DNA of 64,000 nucleotides from BP-464 sp963825415 (lineage in GTDB: Bacteria > Actinomycetota > Thermoleophilia > Solirubrobacterales > Solirubrobacteraceae). The notes below the pieces were generated by a model that saw only the letters and a list, made by a program, of their open reading frames with translations, did no database searches and had not been told where the DNA came from. The stretch is taken from positions 868,001 to 932,000 of the forward strand of contig CAWGTD010000003.1 in the NCBI GenBank assembly GCA_963825415.1. The letters are read 5' to 3'. Of the stretch, positions 25,581 through 34,040 are shown piece after piece. A program made the translations under genes and the position numbers. Within the stretch, counting starts at the first letter, position 1, and each line of letters starts with the position of its first letter.

Positions 25581-27821
25581 TTACTTGCGCGAACTCTGCT
25601 TCTTGGCCGCGGCCGGCAGCGGACCGATCTTCGGCGTCACCGCGGCCACCAGCGGCTTGACGAAGTCGCGGCCGTACTGCTCGCCGGCAGAGCCGTCGCG
25701 GCGGCCGGTCAGCATCACCATTCTGGTCTCGGCCACGATCTCGTCGACCGGGAACGTCTGGCGCGCGTTGTCGGAGTCGGCCACGAACAGCAGGTGCATG
25801 CCGTGGGTGGCGATCGATCCCTGCCAGAAGGCCGGGTCGCCGGTGCCGTCGGACTTGCCGGGCGTGCCCGCGGCCGCGCCCCAGCAGCTGCGTGCGCCGT
25901 TGGCGCCGCTCGCCCGCTCGGCGTTGGGGTTGCGCGGGTGCAGCTCGGGGCCGGGGTCTGAACCGGTGCCGTCGTCGAAGCACGCGTCGTCGCGGTAGTA
26001 CGGGACCGCCACGAGCGACTGCGCCGCACCACCGGGCGAGATGTCGTCCAGCGTGGCGCTGGTGCGGTCGATGATCGTGCCCTTGGGCCCGGTCACCTGG
26101 CTCCAGGTCAGCGCAGCGTTCGCGTCGCCGAACGTCGGGTCGCTGATGTCGATGCTCTGGTGGTAGGGGAAGTTCTTGCAGAACGAGTACGACCCGGCCG
26201 CGAGCATCTTGTAGGCCTGCCGGTACCCCTTCGTGAAGGCGCCGGTGTCGTTCTTGTCGTAGTCGTCGTTGCAGGGGTCGTCGAGGTTGCCGAACACCTC
26301 GTCGTTGCGCCCGTCGATCGCGTAGCCGGTGTCGGCGCTCTGCGCGTTGTAGAAGCGGTCGACGCGGCCGGCGTTGAAGTCCCACTGGGCATAGATGCCG
26401 TCCAGCGGCGGGATGACGTGCACGCGCAGCCAGCTCTTCTGGCGCATCTCGGACTTGTAGAAGGTCTCACGGCGCACGACGTTGGTGCCCGAGTCGGCGC
26501 CCCACGTCTCGCGGATGGCGCGCACGGGGCCGACCTTCTCGCCGAGCAGGATCGACGAGCCGCCCCAGTTGGAGTCCTCTTCCTCATATCCGCAGCACGG
26601 CGTCTCCGAGGACGGGTCCTGTGCGAACGCGCGCGCCTTCCAACGGTCGACGAGGTCGGGGCCGAAGGTCTTCGTGCTGTCGCCCGGGAGCTTGTCGTCG
26701 GGGGAGATCCGCACCTGGGTCAGCAGCCAGCGCCCGTCGTAGCGGAAGCGGTAGCGCTTGGTGTTGATCGTCGCGAGGTCGAGCGGGCGGCGCTGGGCGA
26801 TGTCGGGCTTGCCGTCGGCCCCGAGGACGAGCTGGCCGGTCTCGGCGTCGCAGTAGGGCCCCTTCGGCGCGTTGCCGTAGTCGCGGTAGCTGGACTCGGA
26901 CTTGACGAAGCGATCGGACTTGTAGTCGCGCTTGTAGCGGACGTAGCCGTTGGAGGCGTCGTAGGCGGCCCGCGGCCCGCCGGCGGCGGCCTTCATCACG
27001 TAGACGTAGCTCGCCTTGCCGCCGTTGAGCGGGTCGACGAGGGCGACCTGGCGCGCGTCCTCGATGCCGGCCGGCAGCGCGGCGTCGGTCGGGGCGGCGG
27101 GGCCGGCGTCCTCGACCATGAAGGCGACTTCGTCGTTGCTGTCGAGGCCGACGACCGGGTCGGCCGCGGTCGGCGAGTTGGCGACCGCCAGGCAGGGGTC
27201 CTTGGGCGAGCTGTCGGTGAAGCGGAAGCCTTCGCGGTCGAACGCGTAGGTCGTCTGCTGGTCCTGGCCGGAGTACAGCGCGAAGCCCGAGCGGCTGTTG
27301 TCGAGGTAGCGGGTGAAGACCTCGTCGACCTGGAGCGGGATCTGCTTGAAGGCGTGGTTGTCGGCGTTCCACGCGTAGCCGAGGATGCGGTCGGCCGGGG
27401 TGCCGGTGACGCCGGCCTGGCCGGTCGCGCCGGAGGTGTCGAGCTCGGGCTCGGTGTAGTGCTGCGGCGGGCACTGGTCGGGCCCGTAGGTGATCGCGCC
27501 GCCCGACGGGCCGGTGGGGTCGGGGATGCCCACGCCGCCCTCGAGCGGGTTGTAGCCGCCGTTGGCGATCGTCGACGGGTCGAACTTGGTGGGGTCGAAG
27601 GTCGCCGCGCAGGCCTCCGAGCTGCCGGCGAGGTCCATGAACGGGAACTTGAAGGTCTGGTTGGCCGGGACCGACCACGGCGCGAACTGGCTGCCCTTCA
27701 GCACCACCGGTTCGGTGTCGCGGGCGGCGGCAAGGCTGATCGACGGGGCCGCGGCGGCGCTGGCGGGGAGGGCGAGCGCGAGAAATGCGGGCAGGGCAAG
27801 AAAGCGGGTGACGGAGGGCAC
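25581..27821 (-). CDS. Large exported protein, upstream paralogue of the tandem pair, function unknown
   Basis: 746 aa from GTG 27821, preceded by GAGG at good spacing. Signal peptide ends near residue 24 (ASAAA). Same architecture as the 700-aa neighbour, with an extra 40 or so residues after the opening (GSSEACAATFDPTKFD...) and a short basic C-terminal tail ending KKQSSRK. Shared blocks run through the whole length, so this is duplication of a complete gene. The C-terminal parts share EIV..., GEQYGR or GEKYGR and EKPL/VKPL patterns. Function unknown; extracytoplasmic by its signal. Confidence 0.85.
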   Translation of the reverse strand: MPSVTRFLALPAFLALALPASAAAAPSISLAAARDTEPVVLKGSQFAPWSVPANQTFKFPFMDLAGSSEACAATFDPTKFDPSTIANGGYNPLEGGVGIPDPTGPSGGAITYGPDQCPPQHYTEPELDTSGATGQAGVTGTPADRILGYAWNADNHAFKQIPLQVDEVFTRYLDNSRSGFALYSGQDQQTTYAFDREGFRFTDSSPKDPCLAVANSPTAADPVVGLDSNDEVAFMVEDAGPAAPTDAALPAGIEDARQVALVDPLNGGKASYVYVMKAAAGGPRAAYDASNGYVRYKRDYKSDRFVKSESSYRDYGNAPKGPYCDAETGQLVLGADGKPDIAQRRPLDLATINTKRYRFRYDGRWLLTQVRISPDDKLPGDSTKTFGPDLVDRWKARAFAQDPSSETPCCGYEEEDSNWGGSSILLGEKVGPVRAIRETWGADSGTNVVRRETFYKSEMRQKSWLRVHVIPPLDGIYAQWDFNAGRVDRFYNAQSADTGYAIDGRNDEVFGNLDDPCNDDYDKNDTGAFTKGYRQAYKMLAAGSYSFCKNFPYHQSIDISDPTFGDANAALTWSQVTGPKGTIIDRTSATLDDISPGGAAQSLVAVPYYRDDACFDDGTGSDPGPELHPRNPNAERASGANGARSCWGAAAGTPGKSDGTGDPAFWQGSIATHGMHLLFVADSDNARQTFPVDEIVAETRMVMLTGRRDGSAGEQYGRDFVKPLVAAVTPKIGPLPAAAKKQSSRK

Positions 27822-27825
27822 ATGA

Positions 27826-27849
27826 CCTCATCGGCGTGCAGCGATGAGG
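27826..27849 (-). promoter_or_regulatory. Hairpin holding the ribosome-binding site of the 746-aa gene
   Basis: Perfect 8-bp inverted repeat CCTCATCG (27826-27833) and CGATGAGG (27842-27849), 8-nt loop. On the minus strand the second arm carries the GAGG ribosome-binding site for the GTG at 27821. It may mask translation, or it may be the 3' hairpin of the biotin carboxylase gene ending at 27869. No T-run. Confidence 0.4.
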
Positions 27850-27868
27850 AGCTTTAACCCGAAACCGG

Positions 27869-29641
27869 TCAGTCGCTCTTGATGACGGCGAGCAGGGCGC
27901 CCGCGGTGACGGCCTCGCCCTCCTTGATGGGCAGCTCGGCGATCACCCCGGCCTTGTGGGCGGTGATCTCGTTCTCCATCTTCATCGCCTCGATGATCGT
28001 GACGATCTGCCCTTCTTCGACCTTGTCGCCCTTCTTGACCGGGACCTTCCACACGTTGCCCTGGAGCGGCGAGACGAGCTCGTCGGCGCCTCCGGCCGCG
28101 CCGCCGCCCGCGCGCTCGGCCCGCTTGGGCGCCTTGCGCGCCGGCGCGGCGCCGTTGGTCACCGCTCCGCCGGCGGGCGGCGGCCCGATCACCTTGACCT
28201 CGAAGCGCCGGCCCGACACCTCGACGGTGTAGGTCTGCTCGACCGTCGGCTCCTCGTCGTCGTCGGGCGCGGCGACCGGCTTGTCGAACGCCAGCTGCTT
28301 GAGCCACTCCTTGTCCTCGATGAGGTCGCGGCAGGTCTCGGCCTTGGCCCACTGCTCGGTGGCGAGGATCGCCTTGTGGAACGGGATCAGCGTCTTGAGC
28401 GGCGCGATCTCGTACTCGCTCAGCGCGCGCAGCATCCGCGCGGTCGCCTTCTCGCGGTCGGTATCCCAGACGATCAGCTTGGCCACCATCGGGTCGTACA
28501 TCGGGGAGACCTCGTCGCCCGCGGTCACGCCCGAGTCGACGCGCACGCCCGGGCCCGACGGGCCGTCGTAGACCTCGATGCGGCCCGGGGCGGGGGCGAA
28601 GTTCTTCGACGCGTCCTCGGCGTTGATGCGGCACTCGATCGCGTGGCCGTTCAGCACGACGTCGTCCTGGGTGACCGACAGCGGCTCGCCGGCGGCGGCG
28701 AGGATCCCCTCGCGCACGATGTCGATGCCGGTCGTCATCTCGGTGACGCAGTGCTCGACCTGCACCCGCGTGTTCATCTCCAGGAAGAAGTACTCGCCGT
28801 CCTGGAGCAGTCCCTCGATGGTGCCGGCGCCGACGTAGTCGACCGCGCGCGCCGCCTCGGTGCCGATCTTGCCGATCCGCTCGCGCATCGCCTCGTCCAC
28901 GGCCGGTGCCGGTGATTCCTCGATCAGCTTCTGGTGGCGCCGCTGCAGCGAGCAGTCGCGCTCGCCGAGGTGGATCACGTTGCCGTGCTTGTCGGCCAGC
29001 ACCTGCACCTCGACGTGCCGCGGGTCCGGCAGGTAGCGCTCGATGTACACGCGCGGGTCGGAGAAGAACTTCTCGCCCTCGCGGCTGGCGCCCTCGAACG
29101 CCTTCTCGAGCTCGGACTCCTCGAGCGCGACGCGGAAGCCCTTGCCGCCGCCCCCGCCCGCGGCCTTGATCGCGACCGGGTAGCCGATGTCCTTGTCGAT
29201 GACCTTCTTGGCGGCCGCGACGGTCTTGATGACCTCGGTGGTGCCGGGCACGATCGGCACGCCGGCGGCGCTCATCAGCTCGCGCGCGCGCGTCTTCGAT
29301 CCCATCGCCTCGATCGCCGAAGCCGGCGGGCCGATGAACACCAGCCCCGCTTCCTCCAGCGCCTGCGCGAAGGCCGCGTTCTCGGCTAGAAAGCCGTAGC
29401 CAGGGTGCACCGCCTCGGCGCCGGACTCCTTGCAGACCGCGATGATCCGCTCGATCTTCAGGTAGCTCTCGGCCGCCGGCGCGGGACCCAGCAGGTAGGC
29501 CTCGTCGGCCCGCTTGACGTGCAGGGCATCGCGATCGAGCTCTGAATACACGGCCACGGAGGCGATCTGCATCTCCTCCAACGTGCGCATCACCCTGATC
29601 GCGATTTCGCCGCGGTTCGCCACGAGGACCTTGCTGAACAC
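27869..29641 (-). CDS. Acyl-CoA carboxylase alpha subunit: biotin carboxylase fused to BCCP
   Basis: 590 aa from GTG 29641 (VFSKVLVANRGEIAIRV); the longer open frame upstream is antisense noise over cysNC. Biotin carboxylase domain (1-450): ATP-grasp Gly loop AAGGGGGKGFRV, CSLQRRHQKLIEESPAP, EMNTRVQVEH with catalytic Glu/Arg. A linker rich in Ala/Pro leads to the biotinyl domain with EAMKMEN, biotinylated Lys554. It carboxylates biotin for acetyl- or propionyl-CoA carboxylation, as actinobacterial AccA3-type subunits do. The matching carboxyltransferase is probably the gene at 43804-45375. Confidence 0.93.
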   Translation of the reverse strand: MFSKVLVANRGEIAIRVMRTLEEMQIASVAVYSELDRDALHVKRADEAYLLGPAPAAESYLKIERIIAVCKESGAEAVHPGYGFLAENAAFAQALEEAGLVFIGPPASAIEAMGSKTRARELMSAAGVPIVPGTTEVIKTVAAAKKVIDKDIGYPVAIKAAGGGGGKGFRVALEESELEKAFEGASREGEKFFSDPRVYIERYLPDPRHVEVQVLADKHGNVIHLGERDCSLQRRHQKLIEESPAPAVDEAMRERIGKIGTEAARAVDYVGAGTIEGLLQDGEYFFLEMNTRVQVEHCVTEMTTGIDIVREGILAAAGEPLSVTQDDVVLNGHAIECRINAEDASKNFAPAPGRIEVYDGPSGPGVRVDSGVTAGDEVSPMYDPMVAKLIVWDTDREKATARMLRALSEYEIAPLKTLIPFHKAILATEQWAKAETCRDLIEDKEWLKQLAFDKPVAAPDDDEEPTVEQTYTVEVSGRRFEVKVIGPPPAGGAVTNGAAPARKAPKRAERAGGGAAGGADELVSPLQGNVWKVPVKKGDKVEEGQIVTIIEAMKMENEITAHKAGVIAELPIKEGEAVTAGALLAVIKSD

Positions 29642-29685
29642 GCGCGGGAGCCTAGCGGTGGCCCTCACCCGGGGCGAACGTGTCT

Positions 29686-31602
29686 TCAGACGATGACGGC
29701 GCGCTGGCGCAGCAACGCGAGCACTGCCTCGACCGCGCCCGCGGCGTCGCCGGGCTCGAGCCGCAGCTCGGCGTCGGTCGGCGCCTCGTAGGGGTCGTCG
29801 ACGCCGGTCATGCCCGTGACCTCGCCCGCGCGGGCGCGTGCGTAGAGCCCCTTGGGATCGCGCCGCTCGCACTCCTCCAGCGGCGTGTCGACGAAGACCT
29901 CCAGGAACTCCAGGCCGATGTCCTCGTGGATCCGGCGGGCCGACTCGCGGTCGGCCAGGTAGGGGCTGACGAGCGACACGATCGCCACGGTTCCGGAATC
30001 GGCCAGCAGCCTCGCCACGTGGGCGGTGCGGCGGACGTTCTCGGCGCGGTCGTCGGCGCTGAAGCCGAGGTTGCCGTTGATGCCGTGGCGCAGGTTGTCG
30101 CCGTCGAGCCGGTAGGCGCTGATCCCCTCGGCCACGAGCCGCGACTCGACGCCGTCGGCGACCGTCGATTTCCCGGAAGCGGGCAGGCCCGTCACCCAGA
30201 CCGTCGCGCCGTGGGTCCCCAGCGCCTTCCAGCGATCCTCGCGCGAGATCTTCGAGGGCTGGCGGAAGACGTTCTCGCTGCGGCTGGTCGCCACCGCGAC
30301 GCCGTGGTGCTCGCCGTCGGACCCGATGATCATGCCGGCGCCGACCGTGTCGTTGGTGGCCTCGTCGACGACGATGAAGCTGCCGGTCGCCCGGTTGCGG
30401 CGGTAGGCATCGAACATCACGGGCTCGGCGGTGCGGAAGCGCACGCGGCCGATCTCGTTGAGCCCGAGCTCGTCCGAGTCGGGGTCGTGGTGCAGCGTGT
30501 CGACGTCGATGCGGTGCAGCACCTCGGTGAGCACGCCGCGCGTGGTGCGCGTGGTGTGCTTGATCACGTAGCGCTTGCCCTCGGTCGCCGGCTGATCGTT
30601 CATCCAGCAGACGATCGCGTCGAGGTCGCGCCCGACCTCCGGGCGGTTGTTGGGCCGGCACAGCACGTCGCCGCGCGAGACGTCGACGTTGTCGGTCAGC
30701 CGCACGGCCACCGACATCGGGGGGAAGGCCTCCTCGACCTCGCCCTCGTAGGTGTCGATGCCGGCGATCGTGGACTGCGCGCCGGAGGGCAGCACGACCA
30801 CCTCGTCGCCGGCGCGCAGGATCCCGCTGGCCACCTGCCCCGCGTAGGCGCGGTAGTCGTGATGCTCGTCGACGCCCGGCCGGACCACCCACTGCACGGG
30901 GAAGCGCGGGTCGATCAGGTTGCGGTCCGAGGCGATGTGGACGTGCTCGAGGTGGTAGAGCAGCGGCGGCCCGGCGTACCAGGGCATGTGCGCCGAGCGG
31001 TCGACGACGTTGTCGCCCAGCAGCGCGCTGACCGGGATGAACGTCACGTCGGTGACCTCGAGCTTGGCGGCGAAGTCGGTGAACTCCTCGACGATCTCCT
31101 CGAAGCGCTCCTGGCTCCAGTCGACGAGGTCCATCTTGTTGATGCACACCACGATGTGCGGGATCCGCAGCAGCGACGCGATGAACGCGTGGCGCCGCGA
31201 CTGGCGCAGGACGCCGTTGCGCGCGTCGACGAGCACGAGCGCGAGATCGGCGGTCGACGCGCCCGTGACCATGTTGCGCGTGTAGAGCTCGTGGCCAGGG
31301 GTGTCGGCGATGATGAACGTCCGCCGCGGGGTGGCGAAGTAGCGGTAGGCGACGTCGATCGTGATGCCCTGCTCACGCTCGGCGCGCAGCCCGTCGGTCA
31401 GCAGCGCGAGGTCGACGGTGCCGTTGCCGTGACGGCGCCGGCTGGCCTCGGCGACCTGCTCGAGCTGGTCCTCGAAGATCGCCTTGGTGTCGTAGAGCAG
31501 CCGGCCGATCAGCGTCGACTTGCCGTCGTCGACCGACCCGGCGGTCGCGAAGCGCAACAGCTCGCCGGACTTGGGCAGCGTGGCTTGGTCCGGCGGCACC
31601 AC
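29686..31602 (-). CDS. cysNC: Bifunctional sulfate adenylyltransferase large subunit / APS kinase
   Basis: 638 aa from GTG 31602 (TAGTG overlap with the cysD stop; GTG 31599 is also possible). CysN GTPase part: G1 loop GSVDDGKST, IADTPGHELYTRNM and CINKMD, then EF-Tu-like beta domains to about 430. CysC part from about 455: P-loop GLPASGKST, RLDGDNLRHGINGNLGFS, and FVDTPLEECERRDPKGLYARARAG. CysN with CysD makes APS from sulfate and ATP, driven by GTP; CysC phosphorylates APS to PAPS. Last gene of the sulfate operon. Confidence 0.96.
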   Translation of the reverse strand: MVPPDQATLPKSGELLRFATAGSVDDGKSTLIGRLLYDTKAIFEDQLEQVAEASRRRHGNGTVDLALLTDGLRAEREQGITIDVAYRYFATPRRTFIIADTPGHELYTRNMVTGASTADLALVLVDARNGVLRQSRRHAFIASLLRIPHIVVCINKMDLVDWSQERFEEIVEEFTDFAAKLEVTDVTFIPVSALLGDNVVDRSAHMPWYAGPPLLYHLEHVHIASDRNLIDPRFPVQWVVRPGVDEHHDYRAYAGQVASGILRAGDEVVVLPSGAQSTIAGIDTYEGEVEEAFPPMSVAVRLTDNVDVSRGDVLCRPNNRPEVGRDLDAIVCWMNDQPATEGKRYVIKHTTRTTRGVLTEVLHRIDVDTLHHDPDSDELGLNEIGRVRFRTAEPVMFDAYRRNRATGSFIVVDEATNDTVGAGMIIGSDGEHHGVAVATSRSENVFRQPSKISREDRWKALGTHGATVWVTGLPASGKSTVADGVESRLVAEGISAYRLDGDNLRHGINGNLGFSADDRAENVRRTAHVARLLADSGTVAIVSLVSPYLADRESARRIHEDIGLEFLEVFVDTPLEECERRDPKGLYARARAGEVTGMTGVDDPYEAPTDAELRLEPGDAAGAVEAVLALLRQRAVIV

Positions 31603-32507
31603 TAGAAGTAGCCCTCGCGCTTGCGGTCTTCCATCGCGGCCTCGGTCACGCGGTCGTCGGCGCGCGTCTCGCCGCGCTCGGTGATCCGGGTCGCCGCGAT
31701 CTCCTCGACGACGGCCTCGAGGCTCGTCGCCTCCGAGCGCACGGCGCCGGTGCAGGACATGTCGCCGACGGTGCGGTAGCGCACCCACTCGGTGAACGAC
31801 TCCTCGTCGGGCAGCAGCTCGGCGAACTCGCTGTTCGCGTAGAGCATCCCGTCGCGCGCGAAGACCTCGCGCTCGTGCGCGAAGTAGATCGACGGGATCT
31901 CCAGGCCCTCCTCGGCGATGTACTGCCAGACGTCGAGCTCGGTCCAGTTGGAGATCGGGAACACGCGCACGTGCTCGCCCTTGCGGATCCGGCTGTTGTA
32001 GAGGCTCCACAGCTCGGGCCGCTGGTTCTTCGGGTCCCAGCTGCCCATGTCGCTGCGGAACGACATGATCCGCTCCTTGGCCCGGGCGCGCTCCTCGTCG
32101 CGTCGCGCGCCGCCGAAGAGCGCGTCGAAGCGGTGCTCTGCGATGGCGTCGAGCAGCGTCACGGTCTGCAGACGGTTGCGCGACGCGCGCGGGCCGGTCT
32201 CCTCGGCCACGCGGCCCTGGTCGATCGACTCCTGCACGCTGGCCACGATCAGCCGCTCGCCGAGCTCGGCGACGCGGCGGTCGCGGTACTCGATCACCTC
32301 CGGGAAGTTGTGCCCGGTGTCGACGTGCATGAGCGGGAACGGGAACCGGCCGGGGCGGAACGCCTTCTCGGCCAGCCGCAGCATCACGATCGAGTCCTTG
32401 CCGCCGCTGAAGAGCATCGCGGGGCGCTCGAACTCCGAGGCGACCTCACGCATGACGTGGATCGCCTCGGACTCGAGCACCCGCAGGTGGTCGAGTTCGT
32501 AGCTCAT
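31602..32507 (-). CDS. cysD: Sulfate adenylyltransferase small subunit
   Basis: 301 aa. PP-loop ATP pyrophosphatase family: LFSGGKDSIVMLRL near residue 35, MHVDTGHNFPEVIEYRD, and the downstream blocks ARRDEERARAKERIMSFR and FPISNWTELDVWQYI. The C-terminal MEDRKREGYF is the standard ending. It is the adenylyl-transferring subunit of ATP sulfurylase. Overlaps the tauE stop by ATGA and the cysNC start, so the three are coupled. Confidence 0.97.
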   Translation of the reverse strand: MSYELDHLRVLESEAIHVMREVASEFERPAMLFSGGKDSIVMLRLAEKAFRPGRFPFPLMHVDTGHNFPEVIEYRDRRVAELGERLIVASVQESIDQGRVAEETGPRASRNRLQTVTLLDAIAEHRFDALFGGARRDEERARAKERIMSFRSDMGSWDPKNQRPELWSLYNSRIRKGEHVRVFPISNWTELDVWQYIAEEGLEIPSIYFAHEREVFARDGMLYANSEFAELLPDEESFTEWVRYRTVGDMSCTGAVRSEATSLEAVVEEIAATRITERGETRADDRVTEAAMEDRKREGYF

Positions 32508-33400
32508 GTCGGCGTCACCGCCGTGGCGACCACGCCCGCGCCGCTGCGGCTGCGCGTGCGATGCACGAAGAACGCGAGCACGCCGAGGACCACCGGCGGG
32601 GCGAGGATCTGCCAGGCCTCGAGGTCGAGACCGGCCTTGGAGGCCACACCCAACGCGGAGCCGAGCATCACGCAACCGAGGGTAGGCCGCAGGCCGGCCG
32701 CGGGCACGTGGCGCGACAGGCGCTCGCCGAGCACGACGCCCGGCAACGAGCCGACCAGGATGTTGCCCATCAGCCCGTAGTCGACGTTGCCGGCCACCAC
32801 GTGGGCCAGCCCGGCCGCCCACAGCAGGATCGCGGCGTGAAAGACGTCGGTGCCCACCACGCGGTGCGGTGTCAGGCGGAAGACGAGGATCAGCGCGAGG
32901 CCGATGAGCGCGCCGCTGCCGACCGAGGTCACGCCGAGGACGAAACCCAGCAGCGCGCCGATCGAGACGGCGCCGAGCTTGGTGCGCTTGTGCAGCGGCA
33001 CCGCGTGGCGCTCGCGCTCGAGCAGGCTGGTCATGAACAGCGCGCGGCCCAGCGTCACGAACGAGACCAGCACGAGCGCGCCCGCGACGCCCCACAGCAG
33101 GCTCTTGTCGTGCAGGGCACTGACCTGGTCGACGAGTACGACGCCGCCGATCGAGGCCGGCACGCTGCCGAACGCCATCCACTTCGAGATGCCCATGTCG
33201 ACGGTCCCGCTGCGGAAGTGACGCCAGCCGCCGACCGTCTTGGTCAGCGCGCCGTAGGCGATGTCGGTGCCGACGGCAACGAGCGGATTGGTGCCGATGA
33301 CGAGCACGAGCAGCGGCGTCATCAACGACCCGCCGCCGATCCCGGTCAGCCCGACGAGCACCCCGACCCCGAGGCCGAATGCAACGATCAGAGGGTCCAT
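32504..33400 (-). CDS. TauE/SafE-family membrane transporter
   Basis: 298 aa, about eight transmembrane helices. Opens IVAFGLGVGVLVGLTGIGGGSLMTPLLVL, the TauE/SafE signature GxTGxGGG, repeated in the second half as LGFVLGVTSVGSGALIG. The family moves sulfite, sulfoacetate or other sulfur compounds across the membrane. Lying between cysH and cysD inside the sulfate operon, it most likely handles sulfite or sulfate flux here. Direction cannot be decided from the sequence. Confidence 0.88.
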   Translation of the reverse strand: MDPLIVAFGLGVGVLVGLTGIGGGSLMTPLLVLVIGTNPLVAVGTDIAYGALTKTVGGWRHFRSGTVDMGISKWMAFGSVPASIGGVVLVDQVSALHDKSLLWGVAGALVLVSFVTLGRALFMTSLLERERHAVPLHKRTKLGAVSIGALLGFVLGVTSVGSGALIGLALILVFRLTPHRVVGTDVFHAAILLWAAGLAHVVAGNVDYGLMGNILVGSLPGVVLGERLSRHVPAAGLRPTLGCVMLGSALGVASKAGLDLEAWQILAPPVVLGVLAFFVHRTRSRSGAGVVATAVTPT

Positions 33401-33404
33401 GGAC

Positions 33405-34040
33405 TCAGGCGGCGTGTAGGCCGCACTCGATCTTGTCCGTACCCGCCCAGCGCCCTTCGCGCTCGCTGCCGGGGTGCGTGCAAGGCTCGCACCCTATGGA
33501 CGCATACCCGCGGTCATGCAGGGGGTGGTAGGGGAGATCGTGCTGATGAATGTGACGCCACACGTCGCGCTCGCTCCAATCCGTTAGAGGCGCGGCCTTC
33601 CATAGTCCGTGCTTGCCGTCCCATTCTAGAGGAGGTGTGCAAGCCCTCTCGGGAGATTGGTTGCGGCGCAGGCCGGCGATCCACACATCGCCCTCGGAGA
33701 GCACGTCGCGCAGCGGGCGCACCTTGCGTAGGTCGCAGCAGCGATCGGGGTCGCGCTGCCAGAGCCGATCGCCGTGCAGCGTGGCCTGCTCGTCGAGCGT
33801 GATGCCGCGCCTTCCTTCGACCGTGATGCCAAGCCGCTCCTCGAGCCGCTCCCACGTCTCGTAGGTCTCGTCGAAGAACAGGCCGGTGTCGAGCGTGAAG
33901 AACCGGGCCTGCGGCAGCAGCTCGCTGACGAGGTGCGCGATGACCACGGCTTCCTTCTGGAACGAGCACGCGACCAGGATGCTGTCGAAGCGCTCGCCGA
34001 GCTCGATGAGGAGCTCCTCGGTGGCGGTCACGCCGGTCAC
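33405..34040 (-). CDS. cysH: Assimilatory APS reductase (phosphoadenylyl-sulfate reductase family)
   Basis: 211 aa from GTG 34040, which overlaps the sir stop as GTGA; GTG 34031 is a second candidate. Adenylyl sulfate reductase fold: FQKEAVVIAHLV, FTLDTGLFFDETYETWERLE, and the [4Fe-4S] cysteines as CCDLRKV, CEPCT with the redox ECGLH ending. The CC...CxxC iron-sulfur motif marks the APS-using rather than the PAPS-using type, so the CysC domain of the neighbour may serve other sulfation. It reduces APS to sulfite with thioredoxin. Cytosolic. Confidence 0.93.
   Translation of the reverse strand: MTGVTATEELLIELGERFDSILVACSFQKEAVVIAHLVSELLPQARFFTLDTGLFFDETYETWERLEERLGITVEGRRGITLDEQATLHGDRLWQRDPDRCCDLRKVRPLRDVLSEGDVWIAGLRRNQSPERACTPPLEWDGKHGLWKAAPLTDWSERDVWRHIHQHDLPYHPLHDRGYASIGCEPCTHPGSEREGRWAGTDKIECGLHAA

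Noticed and set aside
29642..31147. N-terminal extension joining biotin carboxylase to a frame over cysNC
   Set aside because: The extension is Arg-rich noise antiparallel in frame to cysNC; GTG 29641 gives the standard start.
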